A stretch of 64,000 nt of DNA from assembly GCA_964017185.1 (NCBI GenBank), contig OZ024875.1:44102486-44166485 (forward strand), in the 5' to 3' direction. Both the position numbers and the translations under genes were made by a program. This stretch comes from Rugalucina vietnamica. Its lineage: Eukaryota > Mollusca > Bivalvia > Lucinida > Lucinidae. Of the stretch, positions 26,401 to 34,270 are shown piece by piece; within the stretch, counting starts at the first letter, position 1, and each line of letters starts with the position of its first letter. Under the pieces are notes generated by a model, which ran no database searches, was not told the origin of the DNA, and saw only the letters and a list, made by a program, of their open reading frames with translations.

Positions 26401-29400
26401 CCTAGGCTTTATTCCTTATATAATTTATTATGCACCTGTTGTCGTTTGTCACCTGGAAGCTAAATTTTATGATTCATTTCGGAAATGCTGTTATTTTAAG
26501 ATTAAGATTATAAGATACATGTATAAGTACCAGATTGCCCTGACAATATTTTAATTTTTGTTCAACAGAATTTTTTTTCACATTTTTTTTTACATTTTTT
26601 AATCAAACACATATTTGCCTGTTGACAAAACATTTTTTTTTTTTCTGTCTCCCTAAACCAAATTATTTTTTTTAAGTGATACTAAAACCAACATATTTTT
26701 TTTTAAACAAAAACCCAGCCCCCTCCCTCCCCCACCCACCCCCCGAAAATCAAATGGTCTGTCCCTATGACAACAAGGCCAACCATGATCAAATTTTATC
26801 TAAAGCATCTTTGAAGAAGGGGAAAGGTTGCGTTAGGTTTTGGGCCAGGTCGGATCTAGCAACTTCATTTTTGATTGGATCTTCTTCATTCTTGGAAATA
26901 ACAAGGACAACCATAACATAAGTAAGTACATTGTAAGTAAGTAAGTAATGACTTTATTTATAGAGGGTGACTCAGTTGGTAAGACCAATCTTCCCTGAGG
27001 CCCTCTTAAAACAAAAACAATGCATAGCAAATGTACATACAAGTGAACATTAACAAATACAGGTGAAACAAAGAAAAATGATTCTTAGATAATAAATAAA
27101 ATACATTACTGAAATTATGCACATACACATAGTGAAAATATTAAACATTATCGGTGGTGGACGTATGCAAAGTTGAAAATTAAACCTCGAAGGTCATTCT
27201 TGCATCCATTTTAAGCATTTATTTACAAAGGAATCAATGGTGTTAGCATTTCTTATTTCCACTGGAATACTATTCCAAATTAAGGCTCCCGAATACTATA
27301 AACTGTTTTTAAACATGTTTAATTTAGGCTTCAGCGTCCTAAAATTTTTGTTAGAATCTGAACGCAAAGTCATTGTCTCATTATTATTACTATCTTTGAT
27401 TTGGAACATTTCAGTAATATAGATAGGCGAAAGGCCATGCGTTACCTTAAACATTACTTTAGCTTTGTTTATGAAGACTAGTTCTTCAAATGATAACATA
27501 TTTAATTGTCTACGAGCATCGTCCAGTGATTTATAATCTTTACCAAGAATTATTTTACAGGCTCTTCTCTGTAACTTTTCAATTTTATACAAGTTAGAAT
27601 TAAAGGAATTCCCCCAAATTACACAGCAATATTCTAAATGAGGCTTAATGTAAGCATTGTAATAAACCATTCTATGTTTTAATGGAAGATATGATTTTAT
27701 CTGAGACAAAAGCCACAGGTTTGTTGATATTTTCTTCGTAACGTATTGAAAATGATTTGTCCAAGTTATCATCTATATTCACCCCTAATACACTTTTTCA
27801 TAACTTGTTACTTGCAAATCAAAGTTATCATACACCAACATCTCGTATGAGTTCGAATTTCGGCTAGGTTCGACCTCAGATTGCGGAGTTAGCTGCCCTT
27901 GAGCGTCTGGAAAAATCCCCATAGACTTATAATGGGAAAAATGTTGTGGCCACTCTAGCGCCATTATTTTTCGGTGGATCTTCTTCATTCTTGCAGGTAA
28001 CAAGGACAACTATAATATGTCGGATGGATTAGAATTTCAGCCAGATCCGACCTCTGACTGTGGAGTTTCCTGCCCTTGAGTGTTTGAAAAATCATTATTT
28101 TGTAATGTGGCCACTCTAGCGCCTTCAATTTTGATCGGATCTTCTTCATACTTGGAAGTAACAAGGATAGCCATAACATCTCGGATGAGTTGAATTTCAG
28201 CCAGATCCAACAATCGACTGCGGAGTTAGCTGCCCTTGAGTGTTTGAAAAATTAATATTTAGTGTTTTGGCCAGTGTAGGACCTTCAAATTTGATCGGAT
28301 CTTCTTCATTCGTGGAAGTAACAAGAACTTTCATAACATCTCGGATGAATTCGAATTTCAGCCATATCCGATCTATATTTGGGGTCAAATATGGCCCCAC
28401 CCTTGGGGTCATTTTAGGACCTGACCTTTTATGATGATTTATTCAAGTGAACTAAAATGGCGGACAAGCGGATACACAATCCAGACAAGAGCTATTCTGC
28501 CGATGTAAGTAGGGTTTCAAGGTCACATGACCAAGATGGCCACCATACCCATAGATTGTAAAAAAAATCTACTCTGTCCAGTGACTGTACTTGTTGACTC
28601 TCAGGTGAGCGATCGTTGCCCTTGGGCTACTGTTCTTAATTTTGATCCAAACATAGATTGCGGGTCAGTTGTATTGTCGGTACGCACTGTACATTTATTT
28701 TGATGCGAACAGTACGCATTGCGAAAAATAATTATCTACATCACTGCATCATGCAATATACATGTATTATGTAACCATATATACGTGCTCTCCGTTCAGT
28801 GCCTTGGTGGCGGTCCCCGTAGCTGAGCGGTTAAGAGCGCTGTTTCTCAATCACTCGATCATCTCACCGCTGTGTCTAGTGTGGTTTCGAGCCCCGCTCT
28901 GGCCACATATGAGACACGCCACGTTCTGCTTGCGGGTGTGTCAGGTGTTTTTTCTCTGGGTTCTCCCGTTTTCGCCCCATCTACTGATTGGCCCGTCTCA
29001 TATGAGCTGAAATAATCTTGAAAGGGACGTAAAACTGAATTAAAAAAAAAAAAAAAAAAAAATAAAAATAAAAAAAGACAAATTGTTCACCAAAGGTTTA
29101 TTCACGAAGTTTTATGGTAGTGTGTCACTTTGGTTGATTGAATACGCGTTTTGCATCGATTTCTGGTCATTGTTTTCAATTAAAAACTTGATACAACCAT
29201 CCCAGTTTATCATGTTTTCATCATTTTTTTCTCTCTTATTATCTATGCAGGGGGGGGGGGGGGGGGGGCAAAAGTATGGTTTAACATCCCAAAGTTTGAT
29301 TCTGAATGACAGCTGGTTAGAATAAGAATCTGTACACAGTTGTATTATCGGTACGCACTGTACATTTATTTTGATGCGTAAAGTACGCATTACGAAAAAT

Positions 29401-30951
29401 AATCATGAATCTACATCACTGTGCCATATTGTTGGTTTTCTAATTGTGATTTTAGTTTTTCTCACTAGTGTATTCTGCTACACTTCGACCACTTGTCACC
29501 ATTTCCTCGGATGGTTGGCAACCTCACAGCTCTATAATTCTCCATCAGGAAAATATGTCCGCCCTTCAACTCCACTTTTATATAGAAAACCTGGGATGTG
29601 TATACCTATTTTTCTTATTCTGATCCAAAACATAGATTGTAGGTATTCATTAGAACCGTCTAAGTGAGACGGTTCTTACGTGTACCCACAATCAATGTTT
29701 TGAGCACAAATATTTATTTATTTATTTATTGTTTTTATTTAATATTTATTTATTTATTTTTCAAATTATCATATTTTTTTTTTTATTTTTGCTTCTCTAA
29801 AATCGTTTGAGCAAATTTTCGTAATAATTTCAAAACTTTGAAACGGGATTAAACTGATCCATTACGTAAACATGCACATACAATATACAGCAATATTTTT
29901 CACCTTTAAAAAATCAAATTTTCAGTTGAAAAAAAAAAAATGATATTTTTCTTATTTTTTCAAAAAACAGAGATTGTGGGAACATGTTAGAACCGCCTCA
30001 CCGAGGCGGTTCTAACGAGTACCCACAATCTATGTTTTGGAGCAAAAATAAGAAAAAATATGTATACCCCTGCATACCCCATTTTTGCTAAATAAACGTG
30101 GGGTGTAAGGGGGTATACATTACACGGAAATGTTATCACGATGGAACAATGCATACCTAGTGCTCTCACAATACTTTGGAATTCATAGAATTTCTCTGTA
30201 AGTGGCAGTGAGACAAGATCTCCCCCTTCTCTCACACACGCAGACCGGGCATCTTTCCATGTTAAACCGTCTGTATGAATTTTATAGCATGTCTTTGTCA
30301 CATTGCTGGCAATGTAGCCGGTAGGGCAAACTTTATCTGAAAGATAGAAGATGACTTGTTTATTTCTGTTTGAACATAAAATAAACCACGACCAAAATCT
30401 GTTACAAGCACCAAATAAACAGGTAATTTTGAGGCAAAATGGGATTTAGCATAAACGCAAACATACATGATCAAAACAAAACAAAACGAAACATGAAACG
30501 TGGCAATTTGAAATAGTAGCTCAAGCTTTTCTCACTTGTAGCTTAGGGATTGAAAAAACAATCAATCTTTTATCGAAAATGCTATAGACTATTCTACAAA
30601 TTTCGACATGATATTAAAATATTTGAAAGCAAATATATATGCAGAATCGTAAGCAACATGAAATGCACACATTTTCATATTCATTTCACTTATTCCAAAT
30701 GACGTCATAATGTTACAAATATAGTCAACATGCGCGGATCCAGAAAATTTTCCCAGGGGGTCCAAACTCCCAGAAGGGGTCTGACGGAAAATTTCAACAT
30801 GGCAACAACTAATAATCTGGCAATTCCACGGGGGGTCCGGACCCCCTGTTCTCCCCCCCCCGTCTGGATCCGCCCATGGGACTCAAATACCTGCCAAACA
30901 TATCTGAACACATACAGCGCATATCACCACCAGTGAACTCAGGTAGTCCAT
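1944..30951 (-). CDS. Secreted tandem C-type lectin-like domain gene (5 exons, 3' end off window)
   Basis: Gene model built by joining five minus-strand exons: 30951-30891, 30336-30157, 22996-22787, 20930-20751 and 2141-1944. Each has an AG acceptor and GT donor, and every junction is phase 1, so the reading frame runs through about 276 codons without a stop. The product starts with a 20-residue hydrophobic signal peptide followed by two CTLDs. CTLD1 is exons 2+3 and CTLD2 is exons 4+5. The family usually binds glycans or other ligands outside the cell, and in molluscs is linked to immunity or biomineralisation. Neither domain keeps a clean EPN/QPD plus WND calcium site, so sugar binding is uncertain. 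The last exon ends in a donor, so at least one more exon lies left of the window. The 18.6-kb last intron and 7.2-kb second intron are full of mobile elements. A 5' UTR exon above 30970 is likely. Confidence 0.85.
2155..2446. mobile_element. MITE-1 copy c, 11 nt from lectin exon 5 acceptor
   Basis: Begins CATCAGGAAAACATGTCC next to the exon and has the usual internal blocks, with a disturbed, partly duplicated centre (GATTGTGGGTACTC twice). The far end is truncated near GTATGGGTCATTATC. Confidence 0.82.
2622..3008. mobile_element. Element with repeated CGTGACAGCACTGAT sites
   Basis: ATCAGTGCTGTCACG at 2622 is inverted against three tandem copies at 2957-3008 (CGTGACAGTACTGAT, then CGTGACAGCACTGAT twice). 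Non-coding, 387 bp. Confidence 0.68.
5160..5935. repeat. ~180-bp degenerate tandem repeat in H1
   Basis: About four units recognised by GGGGCTAGAGGTTAAAATCT, TCTAGAACACC.., TTTCTAGAAGTC and CATGGCATCGG. Short open frames here (5109-5385) follow the repeat on both strands and are not genes. Confidence 0.65.
6080..6620. mobile_element. MITE with CTCGAGTTTGCCGTTTGAGC inverted ends, inside H1
   Basis: Left end 6080-6111 (CCCTTTCACTCGAGTTTGCC..) and right end 6589-6620 are inverted over 32 bp with one mismatch. Extra internal copies of CGAGTTTGCCGTTT lie near 6133 and 6452. Confidence 0.78.
6625..7120. repeat. Degenerate repeat with TATGAGCATA and AGGTCACTGTGACCT
   Basis: Words such as GTATATGAGCATACTT, ATATGACCAGACCT and the palindrome AGGTCACTGTGACCT recur three to four times at about 160-bp spacing. 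No coding signal. Confidence 0.55.
7565..8340. repeat. ~195-bp degenerate tandem repeat in H1
   Basis: Four units marked by GATAATGACGCCC or TAATGACC.., GGGGCCTGTATGG, CCCCAGGGGCAT, ATTGCTACACACAA and CTTGTGGTTTC. Apparent open frames at 7360-7948 are repeat artefacts. Confidence 0.6.
10629..10846. mobile_element. Second cluster of CGTGACAGCACTGAT sites
   Basis: CTCAGTGCTGTCAC, CGTGACAGCACTGAT and GTGACAGTACTGAG form a hairpin at 10629-10690. Another CGTGACAGTACTGAT lies at about 10831. Same sites as at 2622-3008. Confidence 0.6.
11361..11600 (+). mobile_element. MITE-2 copy 1
   Basis: Bounded by TGAGCCACCC and GGCGGCTCA, it includes the family palindrome GCTTCGCGGTAACCGCGAAGC, flanked by GGCGCAGATCAGC and its complement, and the tail GGCCGGTTTGTGTCAGACCT. 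No coding function, though the family reads open in one frame. Confidence 0.85.
12040..12515. repeat. ~190-bp degenerate tandem repeat (3 units)
   Basis: Units marked by GGTCAAAGGTCAAATAAGTG, GTCAAAAGTCAAATGAGTGC and GGTCAAAGGTCATATGAGTG. No protein-like frame. Confidence 0.6.
13153..14148. mobile_element. 1.0-kb element with ~170-bp inverted arms
   Basis: GGTAACTGAGTGGCCGCCTA (13153) and complement to 14148. The arms also share GAGTGGGAATTTCTTTCTG-like and GATCATTGCCTATTTGTAC / GTAAAAGTAGGCAAAGATCA. Related pieces occur at 19405-19475, 21749-21970 and 39495-39640. Confidence 0.78.
14150..14345. repeat. Repeat shared with 39640-39808
   Basis: AACCACCACAGAAGCATCGC, CTTGGAACGATCAGTAA and CAGGCGCCTAACCTCACCC recur at 39640-39808 in the same order next to the same inverted arm, so this is part of a longer repeat. 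Function unknown. Confidence 0.6.
14400..17000. other. Gene-free stretch in lectin intron
   Basis: AT-rich intronic DNA. I see a weak two-unit duplication at 14690-15070 (CATCATGCTTGAGAGC / GAGAGCCATGATGAA) and a GC-richer patch at 15725-15860 (CACGCCCGGAAGTGG). No exon-like signal could be supported. Confidence 0.6.
17021..17285 (-). mobile_element. tRNA-derived SINE with 11-bp target duplication
   Basis: The minus strand begins GGCGGCCCCCGTGGCCGAGT (A-box TGGCCGAGTGG) with a GGGTTCGCGCC B-box, then the family body CACCTGACAC-like / GTCCCTTTCAAG and a poly-A tail (poly-T on plus at 17021). CTTAGTTGACC occurs on both sides (17010-17020, 17286-17296). Confidence 0.92.
17866..20477. mobile_element. 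TIR element with TTAAT target duplication
   Basis: Ends CACACCGTACATACGGCTCG and its near complement at 20477 match over about 85 bp (with AATTCCAACTGGTACGTCAA and GCGTGCGTTTTGGCGG). TTAAT flanks both sides (17861-17865, 20478-20482). It contains a SINE at 18845-19340. No transposase found. Confidence 0.82.
18845..19340 (-). mobile_element. Second tRNA-headed SINE family, copy 1
   Basis: The minus-strand head GCGGTCGTGTGATCTAGTGG with B-box GGGCTCGAACCCC is followed by a ~400-bp body ending ACGTCCCAGTCAA/AATTC. The body without the head recurs at 34045-34270, showing 5' truncation typical of retroposition. Confidence 0.75.
20513..20740 (+). mobile_element. MITE-2 copy 2, beside lectin exon 4 donor
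   Basis: TGAGCCGCATCATGAGAAAA to CCGGTTTTCGCGGCT. It ends about 10 nt from the exon 4 donor at 20750. Confidence 0.85.
20751..20930 (-). CDS. Lectin exon 4: N-terminal half of CTLD2
   Basis: A 180-nt exon, exactly the size and phase of exon 2, which fits tandem duplication of the domain. Acceptor TTTCAG, donor GTATGA. It encodes DCPPAF with cysteine 1, TGICFFYSYAPS with cysteine 2, then RTWADARQFCQRKFDGDLII (the W.DAR.FC.....GDL signature) and ends AIARSRG. It is too divergent from exon 2 to be a recent copy. A MITE-1 copy starts 26 nt upstream of the acceptor and a MITE-2 copy ends about 10 nt past the donor, so this exon is closely framed by mobile elements on both sides. Confidence 0.88.
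20959..21238. mobile_element. MITE-1 copy d, upstream of lectin exon 4
   Basis: Full length, from CATTACGAAAACTTGCCC to TTTTCCTGATG, with central hairpin GAACCACCTCGCCGAGGCGG. It lies 26 nt upstream (intron side) of the exon 4 acceptor. Confidence 0.86.
21463..21538 (+). repeat. (GAT)n microsatellite
   Basis: About 25 uninterrupted GAT/ATG triplets. An apparent poly-Met frame is an artefact. Confidence 0.97.
21821..21932. mobile_element. Palindromic CRE-box element, copy 1
   Basis: AACCCAGCAGGCACATGACG to its complement, 112 bp, with five exact TGACGTCA octamers. It has interrupted an older repeat whose halves lie at about 21749-21820 and 21933-21970. Confidence 0.8.
22596..22765. mobile_element. 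MITE-3 copy 1, past lectin exon 3 donor
   Basis: Central hairpin CCCAGATGTGACGCCGC...GCGGCGTCACATCTGGG around 22630-22672, flanked by CATAGGCAAACAG and CTGTTTGCACAGAGAAATTT. The same sequence order occurs at 60876-61112. Confidence 0.75.
22787..22996 (-). CDS. Lectin exon 3: C-terminal half of CTLD1
   Basis: A 210-nt exon with phase 1 at both ends (acceptor TTATTAG, donor GTAATT). It begins GFPQVWVGG, the WIGL-equivalent core strand, followed by YKWQWINGEP, GEPSD in the calcium-loop position, EEC, then ADCMC and NAFFCEVR with the closing cysteine. GEPSD resembles EPN/QPD, but WND is replaced by LAD, so calcium-dependent sugar binding is doubtful. A MITE-1 terminus starts 36 nt upstream of the acceptor and a MITE-3 copy lies about 20 nt past the donor. 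Confidence 0.9.
23369..23455. repeat. Poly-T / poly-G tract
   Basis: About 60 T followed by about 25 G-rich bases, inside H2. Shorter homopolymer tracts also occur at 13029 (C then CA repeats), 29251 (G), 32817 (C then A), 39991 (G) and 46698 (G). Confidence 0.95.
23590..24600. repeat. ~210-240-bp tandem repeat with CATGCTCCCCCGGGAAAATT
   Basis: Four to five units, each with a GCAAAGGCGAGCGC-like start, GGCATGCTCCCGCGGGAAAA, TTTGAAATCTTGGTACAGTT and ATTACAAGAGAAACCCC. Several open frames on both strands here are repeat shadows. Confidence 0.75.
24628..24736. mobile_element. Palindromic CRE-box element, copy 2
   Basis: A near-perfect ~108-bp palindrome with ends CCCAGCGGGCACATGACGTC and the complement. 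Contains four exact TGACGTCA and two near matches. Confidence 0.78.
25010..26409. mobile_element. TACGAT-rich element with 20-bp perfect TIRs
   Basis: The ends are AAGCCTAGGTTACATTTGCC (25010-25029) and its exact complement (26390-26409). The whole 1.4 kb is made of short words like CCTACGAT, ATCGTACG and CCGTAGG in both orientations. Internal end-like segments (GGGGCAAATGTAACCT near 25700, GGCCAAATGTAACC near 26030) suggest two nested or tandem copies. No transposase. Confidence 0.85.
26840..28345. repeat. ~165-bp tandem repeat of A2, interrupted by a LINE fragment
   Basis: Units at 26840-26920, 27834-28010, 28015-28170 and 28175-28340 share GATCGGATCTTCTTCATTCT, GGAAGTAACAAGGACAACCA and GCGGAGTTAGCTGCCCTTGA. 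The LINE piece breaks one unit at CATAACAT / CTCG. Confidence 0.75.
26930..27833 (-). mobile_element. 5'-truncated LINE, reverse transcriptase C-terminus
   Basis: The minus strand encodes the thumb end of a CR1/jockey-like reverse transcriptase: NFDLQVTSYEKV, then YNAYIKPHLEYCCVIWGNSF, LQRRACKIIL, GLSPIYITEMFQ and ALIWNSIPVEIRNA, with a stop at 27194-27196. There is one in-frame TAG (27296-27298) and one frameshift near 27775. The 3' UTR ends in repeated TTAC near 26930-26945. Dead copy. Confidence 0.88.
28667..29428 (+). repeat. Pair of ~90-bp direct repeats around a SINE
   Basis: GTACGCACTGTACATTTATT and GAAAAATAAT..CTACATCACTG occur at 28667-28757 and 29339-29428 about 580 bp apart. They are not long enough to call LTRs. 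Confidence 0.65.
28810..29063 (+). mobile_element. tRNA-derived SINE copy 2
   Basis: GCGGTCCCCGTAGCTGAGCG head, GGTTTCGAGCCCC B-box, GCTTGCGGGTGTGTCAGGTG body, AAGGGACGTAAAACTGAATT and a poly-A tail. Confidence 0.9.
29543..29712. mobile_element. MITE-1 copy f (truncated)
   Basis: Begins CATCAGGAAAATATGTCC and keeps the central hairpin (TTAGAACCGTCTAAGTGAGA), but runs into AT-rich TATTTATTTATT after GAGCACAAAT. Confidence 0.75.
29860..30143. mobile_element. MITE-1 copy g, 11 nt past lectin exon 2 donor
   Basis: Starts CATTACGTAAACATGCAC and ends GTTATCACGATG, full length with an intact centre (GAACCGCCTCACCGAGGCGG). Confidence 0.84.
30157..30336 (-). CDS. Lectin exon 2: N-terminal half of CTLD1
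   Basis: A 180-nt exon with phase 1 at both ends. The acceptor CAG lies at 30337-30339 after a pyrimidine tract, and the donor GTATGC at 30156. It encodes the start of a long-form CTLD: VCPTGY with the first cysteine, KTCYKIH with the second, then LTWKDARSACVREGGDLVSL. That last stretch is the classic helix-1 pattern (W..AR..C...GG.L) with the third cysteine. It ends RALG, where the usual CTLD intron falls. A MITE-1 copy (29860-30143) ends 11 nt downstream of the donor. Confidence 0.9.
30729..30878. mobile_element. GGATCCAGA MITE, 11 nt past lectin exon 1 donor
   Basis: About 150 bp with inverted ends CATGCGCGGATCCAGA and TCTGGATCCGCCCATG, and internal GGGGTCCGGACCCCC. Non-coding. Confidence 0.78.
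30891..30951 (-). CDS. Lectin exon 1: signal peptide
   Basis: The minus strand reads ATG at 30951-30949 in a good start context (A at -3, G at +4). It encodes 20 residues, MDYLSSLVVICAVCVQICLA, then one G before a GT donor (30890-30889). That G joins AT of the next exon to give Asp, followed by KVCP, so a signal peptide runs straight into the first CTLD cysteine. An acceptor-like TTTCCAG ends at 30971, so the exon probably begins at 30970 with a short 5' UTR. A second frame, open from 30970 to the donor, ends in phase 2 and would not join the next exon. It is therefore rejected. Confidence 0.75.
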
Positions 30952-31194
30952 ACTCAGAGAAAGCACATATCTGGAAACACAAGGCATTTCTCATTATTTT
31001 GCAAGTTACCAATTACTCAACCAAGACTTGACGGAATTTGACTACTGTAACATGTTTCTACCTTACATTCTATAAGCATTGTTTATACTGTCATGCAGTC
31101 CTGGCATTGTATCACATGTAAACGCCAGTTTTATATTATATAAAAGTGGTGTTCGAGGGGGTATATATGACAAGGGTATTTTTCCTAAGCATTC

Positions 31195-32640
31195 CAACCC
31201 ATTGAAACTTAATCTAATATAACTTCAGACAAAATGTAATTCTCATATTTGTCAATTTTATTTCTTTTTATTGTGTAGTAAACCCGGGTAAAGCTGGAGC
31301 AAAATAAAATGGTCTCAAATTACTTCGACCAGATACCCGGATTTAAAGATAGGTTTGTATCTTAGGCTGGTCGACAGATTCGGCAACTTTGAGTGTTGTT
31401 TTGAATTAACTTTAAATAAATCCGTTGTGAAGGGAATGAATTTTAATTTGTCAAGATAGCCGACACCACTGACTTAAATTATAAGGCCAAGTCAGAAGCC
31501 TAAATAGCAAACCAGGCTTAGGCTTATCCTTGGATAAACATAACTCTTGCTTGCTAAATAAACACACAACAAATGAATGAATTTCACTATTATAATTTTG
31601 ATATTTTTTGTTCTTTTTCAGTAATTTACAACATGAAACAACAGAAGCAAATCACATAAACATAACTATATCTTAAAAAGCCTAAATATCTCTGAATTTC
31701 AGATGAATAGCACTTAACTAGATTTTATATAATTTCAGCAAATTTTACTAAGTCCAAAAGTCAAAAATGTTGATAATATTGAAAATGCCAAAATCAACAC
31801 AAAATGATTTTTCTTAATTTTCCTAATTTTCCCTATCAATTTCTGATAATTTTGAAGTGTTTAAAGTCCAAAACAAGTCAATACAAAATAAATAATTATT
31901 TAATAATTAATTAATAAATTTAGTCCAAAGTATCGCAGGTTTAGTGTATTCCAAAATGTGTATTGACCCTCTCAACTGACCAAAAACAGGCCTTTTTATA
32001 CACAGAAATGCCACCTGCCTAACCCATAACATAAATGTTCTCATCCAATTCAAAAAGCAGGTTTTAAAGCATAAATAAGCATTAAATACAGAAAATGGTA
32101 TAAAAACAGTATTACACTTGAACATAACAATTCAAAACATATGACAAAAAGCATTTAAAAGGCCAATTTAAAGTCAGTTACCCTAAACCAAAATCTGCTT
32201 TACCTATTAATAATGGACACTCCCAAAAATGGGGTCAATAAACAAGAACTGAAACATTATACTTCTTGACCTAAACTTGGATACACAATTCTTGAACATG
32301 ACACAGGTGTGTCAAGAAAAAGGTTACTTAGGGTTACAGAAAAAGGCTAAAACTTCAGTAAATTACACTGAATTTGAGATTTTCTTAAATATTGTTAAGT
32401 AAAAGCATTGAAATTGTCAGAAAATGCAAAAATACAAGTAATCTTACCAAGAAATAGCTTTTATATCAAAACAAGTTAAAATAAGGTAAAATGACTCAGA
32501 CATTTACATAATGAAGACACATAATTGTAAAGCCCCTAAAAATTCCATTAAACATCCAGCCAAAACCCAGGTCCTTCACAATTGTTATGTTTTTCAGCAT
32601 CAAAACAGTATCTTAATTGTTTTGCCTTCATGAAGTTTTA
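31195..32640. other. AT-rich stretch, nothing recognised
   Basis: Upstream (5') of lectin exon 1. No protein homology, TIR or tandem structure was visible by eye. It could hold the promoter or 5' UTR exon of the lectin gene but shows no clear core motif. Confidence 0.5.
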
Positions 32641-32957
32641 AGGAGCTTCAAACCAAACACACCTTATTCGGGACGTTATAAAAGTACATGTAAGACTCAC
32701 AAACTAAAAGCGAAAATGATTTCTCGGAAGATTCACAAATACGCTGATATAATTTGATATAATTTTTGCTCCCTAAACTTGATATGAGGTTTCGATATGC
32801 GGTGTATCTAACGTTTCCCCCCCCCCCCCCCCCAAAAAAAAAAACCAAAAAAAAAAACGATGAATAATTGATAATGCCAATGATAATATTGTTTATCACG
32901 GTTCATACAAAACTACTAATGCTTTGCGGGTTTGCCTCAACACACCAGAGAAGGAAT

Positions 32958-33173
32958 CATTACAAAAACTTGCCCATGCAATATACGGAGATTTTTTCAG
33001 TTGCAAAAATTGAAAATGTCATCAGAAAAATCTTGATGTTTTTCTTATTTTTGCTCCAAAACATAGATTGTGTGTACGCGTTAGAACCGCCTCGCCAATA
33101 GGTATACCCCTGTTTTGCTATGTAAAAGTGGGGTTCAAGAGGGTATACATTACAAGGACATGTTTTCATGATG
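32958..33173. mobile_element. MITE-1 copy h (lost half of hairpin)
   Basis: Starts CATTACAAAAACTTGCCC and ends TGTTTTCATGATG. One hairpin arm is deleted after GAACCGCCTCGCC. Confidence 0.82.
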
Positions 33174-34044
33174 GTTAGTACAAGAACATGCCTATTTATC
33201 ATCGGGATAACATGTCCGTGCAGTGAATACTCTCTTAAACCCCACTTTTATATAGTAAAACTGGGGTACGCAGGGGTATACCTATTTTTCTTATTTTTGC
33301 TCAAAACATAGGACTGGTATGCCTTTTTGGAGCAAAACTTAGAAAAATATCAAACATTTTCTGCTGAAAATGTACAATTTTTAGAACTTAAGGTAAAGAA
33401 CCATAAAATTGCTGATCCATAGAATTTTTTTATTTTTTGATATTTTAGAGAAAATATTTATATCTATCGATTCGTGTAATAAAAAAACATGGTTACCAGG
33501 TTAGTTTTCCTGCAAATCGCTCCCCTAAAATGGCTAAAATTGCCTTTATTTGTACGTGACGTAATGGGAAAGTAATAAAAACGCGTCGCTTTTTGCACTT
33601 GAGCGCCGTTTACAAGAGAACTAATCCATAGAATTTTTTTAAAAACTAAATATGGTCTCGTTTTTGTATTGTGAGTCAAAAAGTTAAATAAAAGTTCTTG
33701 ACTACCAGGTTGGTTTCGGCGGTATTTGTCAACGAATGAAGACAGGTAAGCTAAAAATCTTAATTTTCCGTAAGTGACGTTGACGTCATAAAAATGGCGC
33801 CTTTTGACTTTTCGGACGTCTTTCATAAACGTTCGGCATTTGATTATTAGAATGTGCTTTAGGCGGCGAATTTAAGATCATTAACGCGTGCTTGTATCTG
33901 TCTGAGTAATTTTCAACTCGAATGATCTTTCAGTCATATCACGACCGTGAATGGTTCAAATTCGGCCCAAGTTCAACAGTATGTATACATAGAGGTACTG
34001 TTCAAAATATTTGACCCCAAATTTCAGTCAACATGTTTGTTTGT

Positions 34045-34270
34045 TAGTTTGTTTGGATTGATGCTTAACGTCCCAGTCAACAGCTATGGTCATGCCGGGA
34101 CGTTGCCTCTATTTTATTGGACTTTTACCCCAAATTAGGATGTCAAAATGACGGCTTAACATATAACCACCCAACTAAGCCAGTAATGCGTATATGTATG
34201 GATGGTTTGACTTGAAACCACTTTTCCTGGGCAGGCTCAATCCTGAGCGGTTAACCAGTAATCAGATGGC
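34045..34270 (-). mobile_element. Second SINE family, 5'-truncated copy
   Basis: Matches the tail half of the element at 18845-19340: ACGTCCCAGTCAACAG, GGGACGTTGCCTCTAT, ATAACCACCCAACTAAGCC, AGTAATCAGATGG. Confidence 0.75.

Larger units (their letters stand above)
23200..26768. mobile_element. Long-TIR element H2 (3.6 kb) inside A2
   Basis: Ends GGGACGGACCATATGATTTT (23200) and its near complement at about 26768, continuing through a G-rich (left) or C-rich (right) tract to GGCTGGGTTTTT. The interior holds a tandem repeat, the CRE palindrome and the TACGAT element. Confidence 0.7.
23113..28633. mobile_element. A-family element 2 (nested inside MITE-1e)
   Basis: Starts ATCACCTGAGCCGAAGGC, CCGTCGTCCGTCCGTCCG, and ends CTCTCAGGTGAGCGATCGTT. 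It hosts a long-TIR element (about 23200-26768), a ~165-bp tandem block and a LINE fragment. Confidence 0.7.
23035..28665. mobile_element. MITE-1 copy e, split by A element
   Basis: The left part, 23035-23112, begins CATCAGGATAACGTGGCC and reads to GGTATATAG. Its continuation (TTCTTAATTTTGATCCAAAC.. ATAGATTGCGGGT) reappears at about 28633-28665. The 5.5 kb between is an A-family element with its own nested insertions. The remaining half of the MITE is absent. Confidence 0.72.

Noticed and set aside
28667..29428. Small LTR retrotransposon bounded by ~90-bp direct repeats
   Set aside because: The repeats lack LTR ends, and the interior is only a SINE and simple sequence.
30891..30970. Cys-rich reading of lectin exon 1 (ICAFSEYGLPEF... 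frame)
   Set aside because: That frame ends in phase 2 and does not join exon 2, while the signal-peptide frame ends in phase 1 and does.
33464..33826. 120-residue minus-strand open frame
   Set aside because: It lies in a ~215-bp tandem duplication inside the TTAA-flanked element, with no recognised domain and low-complexity composition.
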